Below, piece by piece: positions 25,089-32,549 of a stretch of DNA of 64,000 nt. The stretch's first letter is position 1, and each line of letters opens with the position of its first letter. Where the stretch lies: contig NZ_JAZDDH010000002.1 in NCBI RefSeq assembly GCF_037081715.1, positions 1 through 64,000 of the forward strand, read 5' to 3'. The translations under genes were made by a program, and so were the position numbers. The notes under the pieces are model-generated. The model was not told where the DNA came from, did not search any database, and saw only the letters and a program-made list of their open reading frames with translations. Source of the DNA: Halalkalicoccus sp. CG83 (lineage in GTDB: Archaea; Halobacteriota; Halobacteria; Halobacteriales; Halalkalicoccaceae).

Positions 25089-25769
25089 TCACCCGCCGTC
25101 CTCGTCGGCCGTCCCATGGGTCTCGGCGTGGCCTCGCCTGGCCAGCTCGTACGTTCCGCGGAGCTCGGCGATCGGCTCCTCGCTCGCGTCGACGCGGAGG
25201 TCGTCGTACGCCGCCACCGGCGTCGGTTCCGTCGCCGAGACGACCCGAAGCGCCGAGCTCTGAACGGAGCGCTCCGTCCGCCGGTCCCCGCCCACGTCCT
25301 GGCCCGCCGCCAGCGCGTCGATCAGTCTCTCGGCGAGCGGTCGATTCCCGTCCCGGTTCGCCTCGTACGTCTCGGCGGTCGCCTCGAGCACGGACTCGTC
25401 GGCCAGCAGGTTTCCGGCGACGGTGTAGCCCTCGCCCTCGCGGTGGCCGAACCACCCCCGACACTCGTCGCCGGAGAAGGCGAACGTTCCTTCGTGGTCG
25501 ACGCCGTGGAGCTGGCGGCTCTCGACGTCGTCGTCGGCGTTCAACAGCGCACGGAGGGCGTCCTCGATCGCCAGCCCCTTGTCGACGTAGCCGAGCCCCC
25601 GACGACCTAGATCGACGTTGACCAGACTCTGTGTGGCGATCGCGCCGTTTCCGCTCACGAACGGGCAGAGCCGACCCACGCCCGGAAGGCGCGTCGTCAC
25701 CGCGACGCCGAACCGACGGCCGTCGGCTCCGTCGTTAGTGGGTTCACGAACACAGATGCTGAACGTCAT
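25089..25769 (-). CDS. DUF1028 Ntn-hydrolase-like protein
   Basis: A 226-residue protein of the DUF1028 family, whose structures show an Ntn-hydrolase fold. It opens MTFSICVREP and has FGVAVTTRLPGVGRLCPFVS and GNGAIATQSLVNVDLGRRGL as family blocks. The Ntn nucleophile would be the residue after Met1 (Thr2), which is present. The reaction is not known. The ATG at 25769 gives the normal start; the frame remains open upstream. The gene is divergent from sepF. Confidence 0.8.
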   Translation of the reverse strand: MTFSICVREPTNDGADGRRFGVAVTTRLPGVGRLCPFVSGNGAIATQSLVNVDLGRRGLGYVDKGLAIEDALRALLNADDDVESRQLHGVDHEGTFAFSGDECRGWFGHREGEGYTVAGNLLADESVLEATAETYEANRDGNRPLAERLIDALAAGQDVGGDRRTERSVQSSALRVVSATEPTPVAAYDDLRVDASEEPIAELRGTYELARRGHAETHGTADEDGG

Positions 25770-25827
25770 CGTCGGCGGTTCGCTGGGCGCCGACAAAAAG
25801 GCGTCTCGACGCGTCTGACGCAAGAAC

Positions 25828-25833
25828 TATACG
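25828..25833 (+). promoter_or_regulatory. TATA box of sepF
   Basis: CTATAC, about 25 bases before the ATG at 25855, the spacing for a leaderless message. Confidence 0.5.
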
Positions 25834-25854
25834 CGCAGGGGAGCACCCTCGTCC

Positions 25855-26223
25855 ATGGGGTTTATGGACAAACTGCTGGGCGAGCAGACCTCCCAAAGTC
25901 GCCGCCGAAACGTCGACGACTACGTCGAGGTCGGCCTCGGCGACGTCGAGGCGGGCCCGGGCGAGGGGGGTACGCAGATACACATCGCCGAGATCGACGG
26001 CCAGCGCGACCTGATCGCGATCAAGGACGCCATCTACGACGGGGACATCGTCATCGCGGACATCGTCAGGCTGCGAACGAGCGACAGCACGGTCGAGCAC
26101 GTCATCGACGAGCTCAGACAGGTCGCCCAGGAGGTCGACGGCGACATCGTTCAGAAGGGTGACGATCAGATCATCGTCGCCCCGACGGGACTCTCGATCA
26201 ACCGGAAGAAGCTCGGTCGCTGA
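25855..26223 (+). CDS. sepF: archaeal cell-division protein SepF (FtsZ membrane anchor)
   Basis: A 122-residue protein that tethers FtsZ to the membrane at the division ring in archaea. The N-terminal MGFMDKLLG is a short amphipathic membrane-binding helix; a linker (RRRNVDDYVEVGLGD) follows; residues 40-122 are the SepF core with AIKDAIYDGDIVIADI and GDIVQKGDDQIIVAPTGLSI. Length and order match archaeal SepF. It stands between divergent and convergent neighbours without an operon. Confidence 0.92.
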   Translation: MGFMDKLLGEQTSQSRRRNVDDYVEVGLGDVEAGPGEGGTQIHIAEIDGQRDLIAIKDAIYDGDIVIADIVRLRTSDSTVEHVIDELRQVAQEVDGDIVQKGDDQIIVAPTGLSINRKKLGR

Positions 26224-26228
26224 GCGAG

Positions 26229-26564
26229 CTATCCGCGACCGCCCTCGCTGCGGTCGATGCCCATGACGCTCTCGGGCTGATCGACGCCGAAGCTCTCGCC
26301 GGCCTCCGGTGCCCGTACCGTGACCTCCTCGATCTCCGGCCACTGGAGCAGTTCGGCCTCGATGTTGCCGGTCGTGATCTCGCTGACCTCACAGCCTCGA
26401 CAGCCGCCGCCGAGTTCGATGATGGTCTCGCCGCCGGGCTCGGCCTTGCGGACGGCGCTCGTCCCGCCGTGCATCTCGATGATCGGCATCTGTTTCGCGA
26501 TCCAGGTCTCGACCCGGGACTGGAGCGTCTCCGCGTCGTCGGGGTCGCCGGCGTCGGTGCTCAT
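26229..26564 (-). CDS. NifU-like C-terminal domain protein (Fe-S scaffold/carrier)
   Basis: A 111-residue protein made of a NifU C-terminal domain, with the cluster-binding CxxC in GGGCRGCEVSEITT (about residues 53-66). Such stand-alone Nfu proteins carry a [4Fe-4S] cluster to client proteins in the cytoplasm. The domain starts near residue 13 (LQSRVETWIAKQMPI). It is convergent with sepF, with five bases between the two stops. Confidence 0.88.
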   Translation of the reverse strand: MSTDAGDPDDAETLQSRVETWIAKQMPIIEMHGGTSAVRKAEPGGETIIELGGGCRGCEVSEITTGNIEAELLQWPEIEEVTVRAPEAGESFGVDQPESVMGIDRSEGGRG

Positions 26565-26640
26565 TGCTCGAACGTAGTCCGTGTGGACTCGAAAGGGTTT
26601 GGGTTGTTCTCGCGGGCGTTGGGCCGAACGATCGCCTCAC

Positions 26641-27612
26641 TCACAGCCGCGAACGGTCGCCGGTCCCGCCGGTGAGCGCGCTCGCGACCGCGCCGTGGAG
26701 GACGACGTCGTCGCCGAGCGTCGTGAGCCGGATCTCGGGGAGGTTGACGAACACCATCTCCTCGAGCTTCTCCCGGACGGGATCGAGCGTCAGTTCGGGG
26801 TTGTTCGTCGCGACCGCCCCGCCGACGTAGACCACGAGCGGGGCGTAGGCGTGGACGAGGTTCGCGACGCCCATCGCGTTCCAGTGGCTGACCTGGTCGA
26901 TCACGTAGCGGGCGAACTCGTCTCGCTCGGCCTGCTCGAACACGTCGGCGGCGGAGAAGTCGGGGTCCTCGATCGGGAGGCCGGTGTCCATCCCCTGTGC
27001 GTCCCGGTAGAGCAGTCGGGCGTACTCGGGGATGTTGTTCCCCGAGCAGTAGGCCTCCCAGTGGCCGTCGTGGCCACAGCCGCAGGTCCGCAGCCCCTCG
27101 GGATCCAGCGTCATGTGGCCGACCTCGCCGGCGTTGCCGTCCCAGCCGGTGAGGACGTTGCCGTCGACCGCGACGCCGGCACCGATCCCCGAGGAGATGG
27201 TCAGGTACACCATGTCGTCGGGGTTGCGCTCGGCGTGAAAGCGTTCGCCGATCACCCCGGCGATGGTGTCGTTGTGGAGGTAGACCCGCTCGGAGCCGAT
27301 CAGCTTCTCGACGGGCCCCGTCAGCGGGACCGTCTCGACGGTGTCGGGGAGGTTCGCGGGGTTCTCGATCGTCCCCGCCGCCAGGTCGAACGGTCCGAAG
27401 CTCCCGATCCCCGCCGCCCGAACCTCCCGTGGATCGACCTCTGCCATCGAACAGGCCTCGCGGAGCGTCCGCAACACCGCCTCGGTGACGTCGATGCCCG
27501 TCGGTCCGGCCGGGGTCGATCGTTTCGCCGTCGCCAGGATCGTCCCCTCCTCGTCGGCGACGGCCGCTCGGGTGTTCGTCGCGCCGAGGTCCACGCCGGC
27601 GTAGTATGCCAT
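26641..27612 (-). CDS. ROK family glucokinase-type sugar kinase
   Basis: A 323-residue kinase. The ATP-binding block is GVDLGATNTRAAV near the N-terminus; the sugar-binding Asn-Asp pair is in YLHNDTIAGVIGE; TISSGIGAGVAVDG follows, and the zinc site CGCGHDGHWEAYCS (about residue 170) is the ROK signature. It likely phosphorylates glucose or a related hexose with ATP. The ATG at 27612 gives MAYYAGVDLG; upstream codons are not conserved in character. No sugar-transport gene is adjacent. Confidence 0.9.
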   Translation of the reverse strand: MAYYAGVDLGATNTRAAVADEEGTILATAKRSTPAGPTGIDVTEAVLRTLREACSMAEVDPREVRAAGIGSFGPFDLAAGTIENPANLPDTVETVPLTGPVEKLIGSERVYLHNDTIAGVIGERFHAERNPDDMVYLTISSGIGAGVAVDGNVLTGWDGNAGEVGHMTLDPEGLRTCGCGHDGHWEAYCSGNNIPEYARLLYRDAQGMDTGLPIEDPDFSAADVFEQAERDEFARYVIDQVSHWNAMGVANLVHAYAPLVVYVGGAVATNNPELTLDPVREKLEEMVFVNLPEIRLTTLGDDVVLHGAVASALTGGTGDRSRL

Positions 27613-27737
27613 CCTGATTGCCGAAACGAGTCGCGCGTCACTTAACTGCATAGATTCTGCCGACAGCGTTCACATGATACCCCCGCACAGGCCGGGTCGC
27701 CCATTATCCGACCGGTCGCCCTACTCGCGACCGTATC

Positions 27738-28562
27738 ATGAGCTCCGATTCTCGCACCCGACCGACCGAGGACGACGAGGGAAAGAACGTACTCGACGCA
27801 AACGGCGACCGCGTCGGCCTCGTAGCCGCAGTCGAGGGGGGGACGCTCCACGTCGAGACCGATCCGAGCATCACCGACGACCTCAAGGCCGCGCTGGGCT
27901 GGGGCGACGCCGAGGACACCCGGGCCGTCGACGAGTCCGAGATCGAGCGGATCACCGGCGACACCGTCCACCTCGCGTCGAGCGGGGGCGGAGCGGACAC
28001 CGGGACCGCCGACACCGAGGGCGTCGAGCCGGGCACCGGCTCCGAGTCCGGCATCGGGGCCGGCTCCGAGACCGGAGCCCGCGAGGACGTAGCTGCGGAC
28101 GAACGGGCGGCGGGGTCCGGGGAGGTCGGCGACGCGGGCGACGGGACCACCCCCCGATCCACGGACACCGCCGGAAGTGAGGAGGACGACACGGAGGTCT
28201 CCGAGATGCCGATGGACGACACGGGCGACGTCACCACCGGCCGGACGACCGAGTCCGGCGGAAGTGACGAGATGAGCGAGACGGGGGTCGACGAGGCTGC
28301 CGAGGATGGGGCGACCGAGGAGATGGGCGTCCCCGGCGAGGGGGTCGGAACGCCCGAGGACGAGGACGTTCAGGACCCCGCCCCAGACGAGCCGCGCGAC
28401 GCCGAGGACGCCCGCGAGGTGGCCGACGACCTCGACGAGGACACCGAGGGCCCGACCGAGAACCCCGAGGAGCAGCCCTCGGTCGGCGAGGCCGCTACCC
28501 GCGGGGCCGAGGAGGACGACGCGAAGCTCGGCTCCGACGACGAACGCGACGACCGCCAGTAG
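27738..28562 (+). CDS. PRC-barrel-like protein with a long acidic disordered tail
   Basis: A 274-residue protein. The first 75 residues (NVLDANGDRVGLVAAVEGG, then ALGWGDAEDTRAVDESEIER) resemble a PRC-barrel domain as seen in RNA-processing and photosynthetic-reaction-centre H proteins. The rest (about 80-274) is almost entirely Asp, Glu, Gly, Thr and Ser and must be disordered, with repeats of the type DTEG/EDGE. Neither part has catalytic residues. The tail is unusually long even for a haloarchaeon. It stands alone, convergent with the UspA gene. Confidence 0.7.
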   Translation: MSSDSRTRPTEDDEGKNVLDANGDRVGLVAAVEGGTLHVETDPSITDDLKAALGWGDAEDTRAVDESEIERITGDTVHLASSGGGADTGTADTEGVEPGTGSESGIGAGSETGAREDVAADERAAGSGEVGDAGDGTTPRSTDTAGSEEDDTEVSEMPMDDTGDVTTGRTTESGGSDEMSETGVDEAAEDGATEEMGVPGEGVGTPEDEDVQDPAPDEPRDAEDAREVADDLDEDTEGPTENPEEQPSVGEAATRGAEEDDAKLGSDDERDDRQ

Positions 28563-28592
28563 CGCGGAGCCGAGGCGAACGCGGAGTATCCG

Positions 28593-29039
28593 TCAGTCCT
28601 GGACGAAGGTGACGGGACACGGCGAGGAGAGCATCACTTCCTGGGCGGTGCTTCCGAAGACCGCCTTGCCCGCCGGGCTCCGCCTGCGCCCGCCGACGAG
28701 CACGCGGTCGGCGCCGACGTCCTCCGCGAGGCCGACGATCGACTCGCCGCGGTCGCCGACGGAGCCGCGGATCTCGTAGTCGATCCCGGCGGCGTCGAGC
28801 GACTGGGCGATGGTCCGGGTCTCGACGTGGCGTTCGGCGACGGCGCTGGGGTCGGGACGATCGCCGGCGCTGAAGTCGAGGCGGTCTACCACCTCGTCGT
28901 ACTCCCGCTGGGTGAACACGTGTCCTAGTACCACGTGTGCGCCCGTCGGCCCCGCGACGTCGATCGTCGCCTCGCCGAGTCGTTTCGCCCTGTCCTCGTC
29001 GTCCTGCCCGATCGCGACTAGTATCGTTTCGATCGCCAT
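28593..29039 (-). CDS. universal stress protein (UspA family)
   Basis: A 148-residue Usp protein of normal length. The first strand is AIETILVAIGQDDEDRAKRL, and the nucleotide loop region VLVGGRRRSPAGKAVFGSTA (about residues 118-137) has lost the second Gly of the usual ATP motif (GGRRRSP), so ATP binding is uncertain. The role in stress survival is inferred from the family. It is the second of four Usp-like genes in the window and is convergent with the acidic PRC-like gene. Confidence 0.83.
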   Translation of the reverse strand: MAIETILVAIGQDDEDRAKRLGEATIDVAGPTGAHVVLGHVFTQREYDEVVDRLDFSAGDRPDPSAVAERHVETRTIAQSLDAAGIDYEIRGSVGDRGESIVGLAEDVGADRVLVGGRRRSPAGKAVFGSTAQEVMLSSPCPVTFVQD

Positions 29040-29139
29040 GCCCCACGTACATGTCCATTCGTTATAAACGCTTACCGGACCTCGACCGTCGTGAGCGCGA
29101 TTCCCGCACAGCTATGGGACGACCGCCCCGACTCACGAC

Positions 29140-29877
29140 GTGATCGAACCCGACCTCGAGGGGCGGACCGTTCTAGTGACCGGCAGCGCGAAGGGTCTCG
29201 GCCGAGCGTTCACGCTCGCCTGTGCCGACCGGGGTGCGGACGTCGCCGTCCACTTCAAGACGAGCGAATCAGCGGCCCGTGAGGTCGCCGAGTCGGCCCG
29301 CGAGCGCGGTGCCGAGACGACGACCGTCCGCGGCGACGTCACCGATCCCGACGAGGTCGACGCGCTGTTCGGGATCGTCGAGGCCGACCTGGGTCCGGTC
29401 GAGATCCTCGTGAACAACGTCGGCGCGTTCGCGCCGCGACACTGGGCCGAGATCGACGTCGAGACGTGGCGACGCGTGATGGAGACGAACGTCACCGGCA
29501 CCTACCTCTGTTCGAGGCGCGCGCTGACGGGGATGCGCGATCGGGGCTACGGGCGGATCGTCAACGTCGGCTACGCCTCGAGCGAGAAGGGGATGGTCAA
29601 CCCGAAGAACGCCCCCTACTTCATGGCGAAGTCGAGCGTGCTGATGTTCACCCGGATGCTGGCGGCCGACACCGCGGAGGACGGGATCACCGTCAATGCG
29701 GTCTCGCCGTACGTGATCGAGAACTCCGCGGAGTTCCCCGAGGAGCTCCCCCGAGGGCGACCCGCGGCCTACGAGGACGTGATCCAGGCGCTCTTTACCT
29801 TCCTCGAGGAGGGAAGCGGCTACATCAGCGGCACGAACCTCGAGGTCGACGGCGGCTGGCTTCCCGAGGACGTCTGA
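29140..29877 (+). CDS. short-chain dehydrogenase/reductase, SDR family
   Basis: A 245-residue NAD(P)-dependent oxidoreductase. The cofactor motif is VTGSAKGLG (about residues 12-20), then LVNNVGAFAP, and the catalytic Ser of VGYASSEKGM and Tyr-x3-Lys of YFMAKSS are in place. It resembles 3-oxoacyl-ACP reductase type SDRs, but the substrate cannot be told. The start is GTG at 29140, with a TATA-like AGCTATGG about 28 bases upstream. The truncated DRTGG gene follows after 42 bases. Confidence 0.88.
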   Translation: MIEPDLEGRTVLVTGSAKGLGRAFTLACADRGADVAVHFKTSESAAREVAESARERGAETTTVRGDVTDPDEVDALFGIVEADLGPVEILVNNVGAFAPRHWAEIDVETWRRVMETNVTGTYLCSRRALTGMRDRGYGRIVNVGYASSEKGMVNPKNAPYFMAKSSVLMFTRMLAADTAEDGITVNAVSPYVIENSAEFPEELPRGRPAAYEDVIQALFTFLEEGSGYISGTNLEVDGGWLPEDV

Positions 29878-29919
29878 ACGCTCGGAGACCGTTTCCGCGC
29901 GGTCGCATCGACGGGCGCG

Positions 29920-30264
29920 ATGGGCGGTGACTCCACGCTCCGACACTTTCGGCGGACGCGAAACGCCGCGCTGATCACGGGCGGCGACCGTTCCGACGTC
30001 CGGACCGTCGCGCTCGAGGCCTCGGGTGTGACGCGTCCCGTCCTCACCGGGGGGATCCGGCCGTCGAGCGCGGTCGTCGGCAAGGCCGAGGAGCGGGGGG
30101 TCCCGATCATGGTCGTCCGGTCCGACACGCTCTCGACGATCGACCGCGCCGAGGACGTCGTCAGACGCGGTCGAACGCGGGATGCCGAGACCGTCGAGCG
30201 GATGTGCGGGCTGCTCTCGAAGCACGCGGACGTCGAGAGCGTGCTCGACGGGTACCGACCGTAG
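29920..30264 (+). CDS. DRTGG-domain protein, probably the truncated C-terminus of a phosphotransacetylase-like protein
   Basis: A 114-residue protein that is only a DRTGG domain (ITGGDRSDVRTVALEASGV, then LTGGIRPSSAVVGKAEERG and DTLSTIDRAEDVV). In haloarchaea this domain is normally the C-terminal third of a roughly 350-residue protein whose N-terminus is a BioD/Pta-like P-loop domain. Here that part is absent, and the SDR gene ends 42 bases upstream. It may be a pseudogene left by deletion or a stand-alone domain; the ATG at 29920 and intact frame do not decide. Confidence 0.68.
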   Translation: MGGDSTLRHFRRTRNAALITGGDRSDVRTVALEASGVTRPVLTGGIRPSSAVVGKAEERGVPIMVVRSDTLSTIDRAEDVVRRGRTRDAETVERMCGLLSKHADVESVLDGYRP

Positions 30265-30338
30265 CGCTTCGACCGAACGGCCCTCGACCGGCGTGTGCAA
30301 GCGTACGGCAGTTAATCGATACACCGTAATCCACGACC

Positions 30339-30518
30339 GTGAGCGTTCCATTCCAAGCGCACGACGACGACGGACCGTTCCGCCTCATCACGCACGAGGA
30401 GGGCGAGCGGCTCGACTGCTGGACGGTCGTCCCCGAGACGCTTGCGTCCGACGAGCGATACACCGCCTGGATCAGCGCCGACTCCTCGACGTTCGCCGAC
30501 CTCGAGGAGTGGCGCTGA
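30339..30518 (+). CDS. small haloarchaeal protein (DUF7511-like)
   Basis: A 59-residue acidic protein starting at GTG 30339. The sequence RLDCWTVVPETLASDERYTA and WISADSSTFADLEEWR are typical of a small haloarchaeal family of unknown function often found near HTH regulators. There is no signal peptide or membrane helix. The frame ends at 30518, 220 bp before the GIY-YIG gene on the other strand; that gap holds nothing I can read. Confidence 0.68.
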   Translation: MSVPFQAHDDDGPFRLITHEEGERLDCWTVVPETLASDERYTAWISADSSTFADLEEWR

Positions 30519-30737
30519 TCGTCCACGGCTTACGAACCCGAACGCGGTCGCAGTCGAAACGGTCCGTCCCGTCGTTTCCACGCGCCGGAATCGCCGTCGT
30601 CCTCTTCTCTGCCCCTCACGCGCCCGCTGATCGCCGTCGTTCACCCGAGCGGCCGCGGCCGCGTTCGACTCGGAGCCGGAGCGAAACGCCCTCCGGCTCG
30701 TCGGTCGGGGCCGGGGTCTCCGCGTGCGGACGGCCGG

Positions 30738-31136
30738 TCACCTGTGAGCGCGTTCGACCGCCGCCAGCAGCGTTCGTCGGTCGTCCGTGTACGCCAGATG
30801 TGACGAACAGCCGCAGTCCGAGGCTCCGAACCCCGTGATCCCGGCGTCGGGGAGAGCGCGGGCGACCGCACACTCGATCTCCCGTTCGGTGGTGCGAACC
30901 GCCCGATCGACACGAGTCGCGTCGTGGTCGAGCAGGTAGTCGACGTGCCAGTGGTGGACGTCTCGCTCGCCACGCGCGAGCTCGCGATGTCGGTCGACCC
31001 GCGAGAGGCCGCCGGGACCGAACGCGCTGCCGGTGTACGCGTACCAGCCGGCCGGGAAGCGGTGTTCGCCCAGCGCGCCGACCTCGATCGTCGTCGACTC
31101 CGAGAGCTCGATCACGAGCGTGTACGTCCCGCCCAT
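30738..31136 (-). CDS. DUF123 / GIY-YIG-like nuclease-fold protein
   Basis: A 132-residue protein of the DUF123 family, distant relatives of GIY-YIG nucleases. The family block is WYAYTGSAFGPGGLSRVDRH (about residues 31-50), and a C-terminal Cys-rich patch ASDCGCSSHLAY is typical. DUF123 proteins are thought to bind or cut DNA in some contexts. The start is ATG at 31136 (MGGTYTLVIEL); the frame stays open to 31955 but the upstream part is Arg-rich shadow of the regulator gene in another frame. Confidence 0.82.
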   Translation of the reverse strand: MGGTYTLVIELSESTTIEVGALGEHRFPAGWYAYTGSAFGPGGLSRVDRHRELARGERDVHHWHVDYLLDHDATRVDRAVRTTEREIECAVARALPDAGITGFGASDCGCSSHLAYTDDRRTLLAAVERAHR

Positions 31137-31267
31137 GGTCGGTCCGGGATCGCCGACGTAACGACGCTGTCGGTCGTACTCTAGACGTTCGGGTTCCGGC
31201 GGCCGATGCGTTCGCGACCGGGAGATCCGCTCTCCGAGCGCGCGCTCGAGCCGACGTCGCCGCAGGG

Positions 31268-31945
31268 CTACGACCGCTCGGTCGGTGCCGGCGGTGCCGC
31301 CCCTTCCCGTTCGGGGAGCTCGCGGACGAACCGCTTCACGATGACCTCCTCGACGCGGTGGAGCGTCTCGCTGCAGGTCGACTTCGCGACGCCGAGTTCC
31401 TCGGCGAGCTCCGTGAGCGAGCACCCCCGTGGCGTGTCGTAGTACCCGCCCTCGACGGCCGCCAACAGCACCTCGCGCTGTCGCTCCGAGAGCAGCTCCT
31501 CGGTGTCGACTCGCTCGTGGACGTACTCGACCTCGAACCGGAGTCCGAACCTCCGGAGCCGGTCGCCGAGCACGGAGAGGTGCTCGCGCGAGCCGGTGAC
31601 GTCGACGGTCGCGACCCCGTTCCGGATCTCGACCGGGAGCTCGATCGGGGTTCGTGACTCCCGTGCCGAGAGCAGGATCAGGGGCTCGGTCGTCTCGAAC
31701 TGGACGATCGCCCGTCCCTCGTCGCGCTGGAGGACCGACAGCGACGCGAGGTCGTCGGCCGCGCGCATCTCCGCGAGGATCGACTCGACGTCCGGCGCGT
31801 CGATCCGCACCACCCCGAACCCGGCGTCCTCGCCGTCGCCGGGCATCGCCGCCAGCACGCGGAAGTCGGCCTCCGGCTGAGCCGTCGAGACCTCCTCGAT
31901 CCAGACGCCGTCCGGCAGCGTGATCGACAGCCGCGTCCGTGCCAT
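31268..31945 (-). CDS. bat-type (HTH-10) transcriptional regulator
   Basis: A 225-residue protein with an N-terminal sensor region of about 140 residues and a C-terminal HTH-10 (bacterio-opsin activator type) domain: LLSERQREVLLAAVEGGYYD then GCSLTELAEELGVAKSTCSE (about residues 160-200). HTH-10 proteins bind promoters near target genes. No PAS or GAF domain is present, so the N-terminal part is likely a ligand or partner sensor of the short form. It ends 131 bp before the DUF123 gene on the same strand. Targets unknown. Confidence 0.85.
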   Translation of the reverse strand: MARTRLSITLPDGVWIEEVSTAQPEADFRVLAAMPGDGEDAGFGVVRIDAPDVESILAEMRAADDLASLSVLQRDEGRAIVQFETTEPLILLSARESRTPIELPVEIRNGVATVDVTGSREHLSVLGDRLRRFGLRFEVEYVHERVDTEELLSERQREVLLAAVEGGYYDTPRGCSLTELAEELGVAKSTCSETLHRVEEVIVKRFVRELPEREGAAPPAPTERS

Positions 31946-32055
31946 GTGTGTACACGAGCCGTTTTCGTTCGGCGGTGAATACGCTGTCGTTTCGAGCGCC
32001 GGCGGTCAGCGGTCGCGGTGGCCTCGGCCACTCGCCCGCCGATCTCAGCCGGCGA

Positions 32056-32457
32056 CTAACAGCAGAACATGAACGGGTAGATGAGCGCGACGCGGTCGCC
32101 GTCGCTCAACTCGGTGTCAAGCCCGTCGAAGTGCTCGTTGAACCGCCCGTTGACGGTCACGCGGGCGTACTTGCGCGTCTGCTCGCCCTCGGGGTTCTTC
32201 CGCCAGGTGCCCGGTAGCTCGTCGGGAGTGGGCGCCCAGCCGCTGTGGGTGGCCTCGGCCTCCGTCTCGGCGATGAGCATGTGCTCGATGTCGTGCTCCT
32301 CGAACAGCGCCGCGAGCAGGTCGCGGAGCTTCGTCCCCTCGAACTCGTACTGAAAGCGGTGTTCGCCTACCGCGGTGTAGACGTGCCCGGTGCAGACGAC
32401 CGTGACGGTGCGATCGGACGTTCGCTCGGGCTCGCCCTCGGATCGCGTCGTGCTCAT
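32056..32457 (-). CDS. MoaD/ThiS-like ubiquitin-fold protein ending in Cys-Cys
   Basis: A 133-residue protein with a beta-grasp ThiS/MoaD fold: VVCTGHVYTAVGEHRF at the start and YARVTVNGRFNEHFDGLDTE then LSDGDRVALIYPFMF at the end. Normal MoaD, ThiS and SAMP proteins end in Gly-Gly, which is adenylated and carries sulfur or forms isopeptide bonds; this one ends in FCC. It cannot be conjugated in the usual way; the two terminal Cys might bind metal or sulfur instead. An insertion of about 35 residues (65-100) is also unusual. The ATG at 32457 is the natural start. Neighbours are a bat regulator and an MFS transporter. Confidence 0.7.
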   Translation of the reverse strand: MSTTRSEGEPERTSDRTVTVVCTGHVYTAVGEHRFQYEFEGTKLRDLLAALFEEHDIEHMLIAETEAEATHSGWAPTPDELPGTWRKNPEGEQTRKYARVTVNGRFNEHFDGLDTELSDGDRVALIYPFMFCC

Positions 32458-32549
32458 GGAGGGTCGTAGTCCCCGGAGCACGGAAGCCACGATCCCGAAC
32501 ACGTTCGGTTGCGGGACGAACGCGCCCTCCCTCCCCTCGACGTCGGGAC

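Noticed and set aside
31137-31955. Extension of the DUF123 protein by 270 residues
   Set aside because: The upstream part is Arg/Gly-rich and overlaps the bat regulator in another frame; DUF123 proteins start at the MGGTYTL position.
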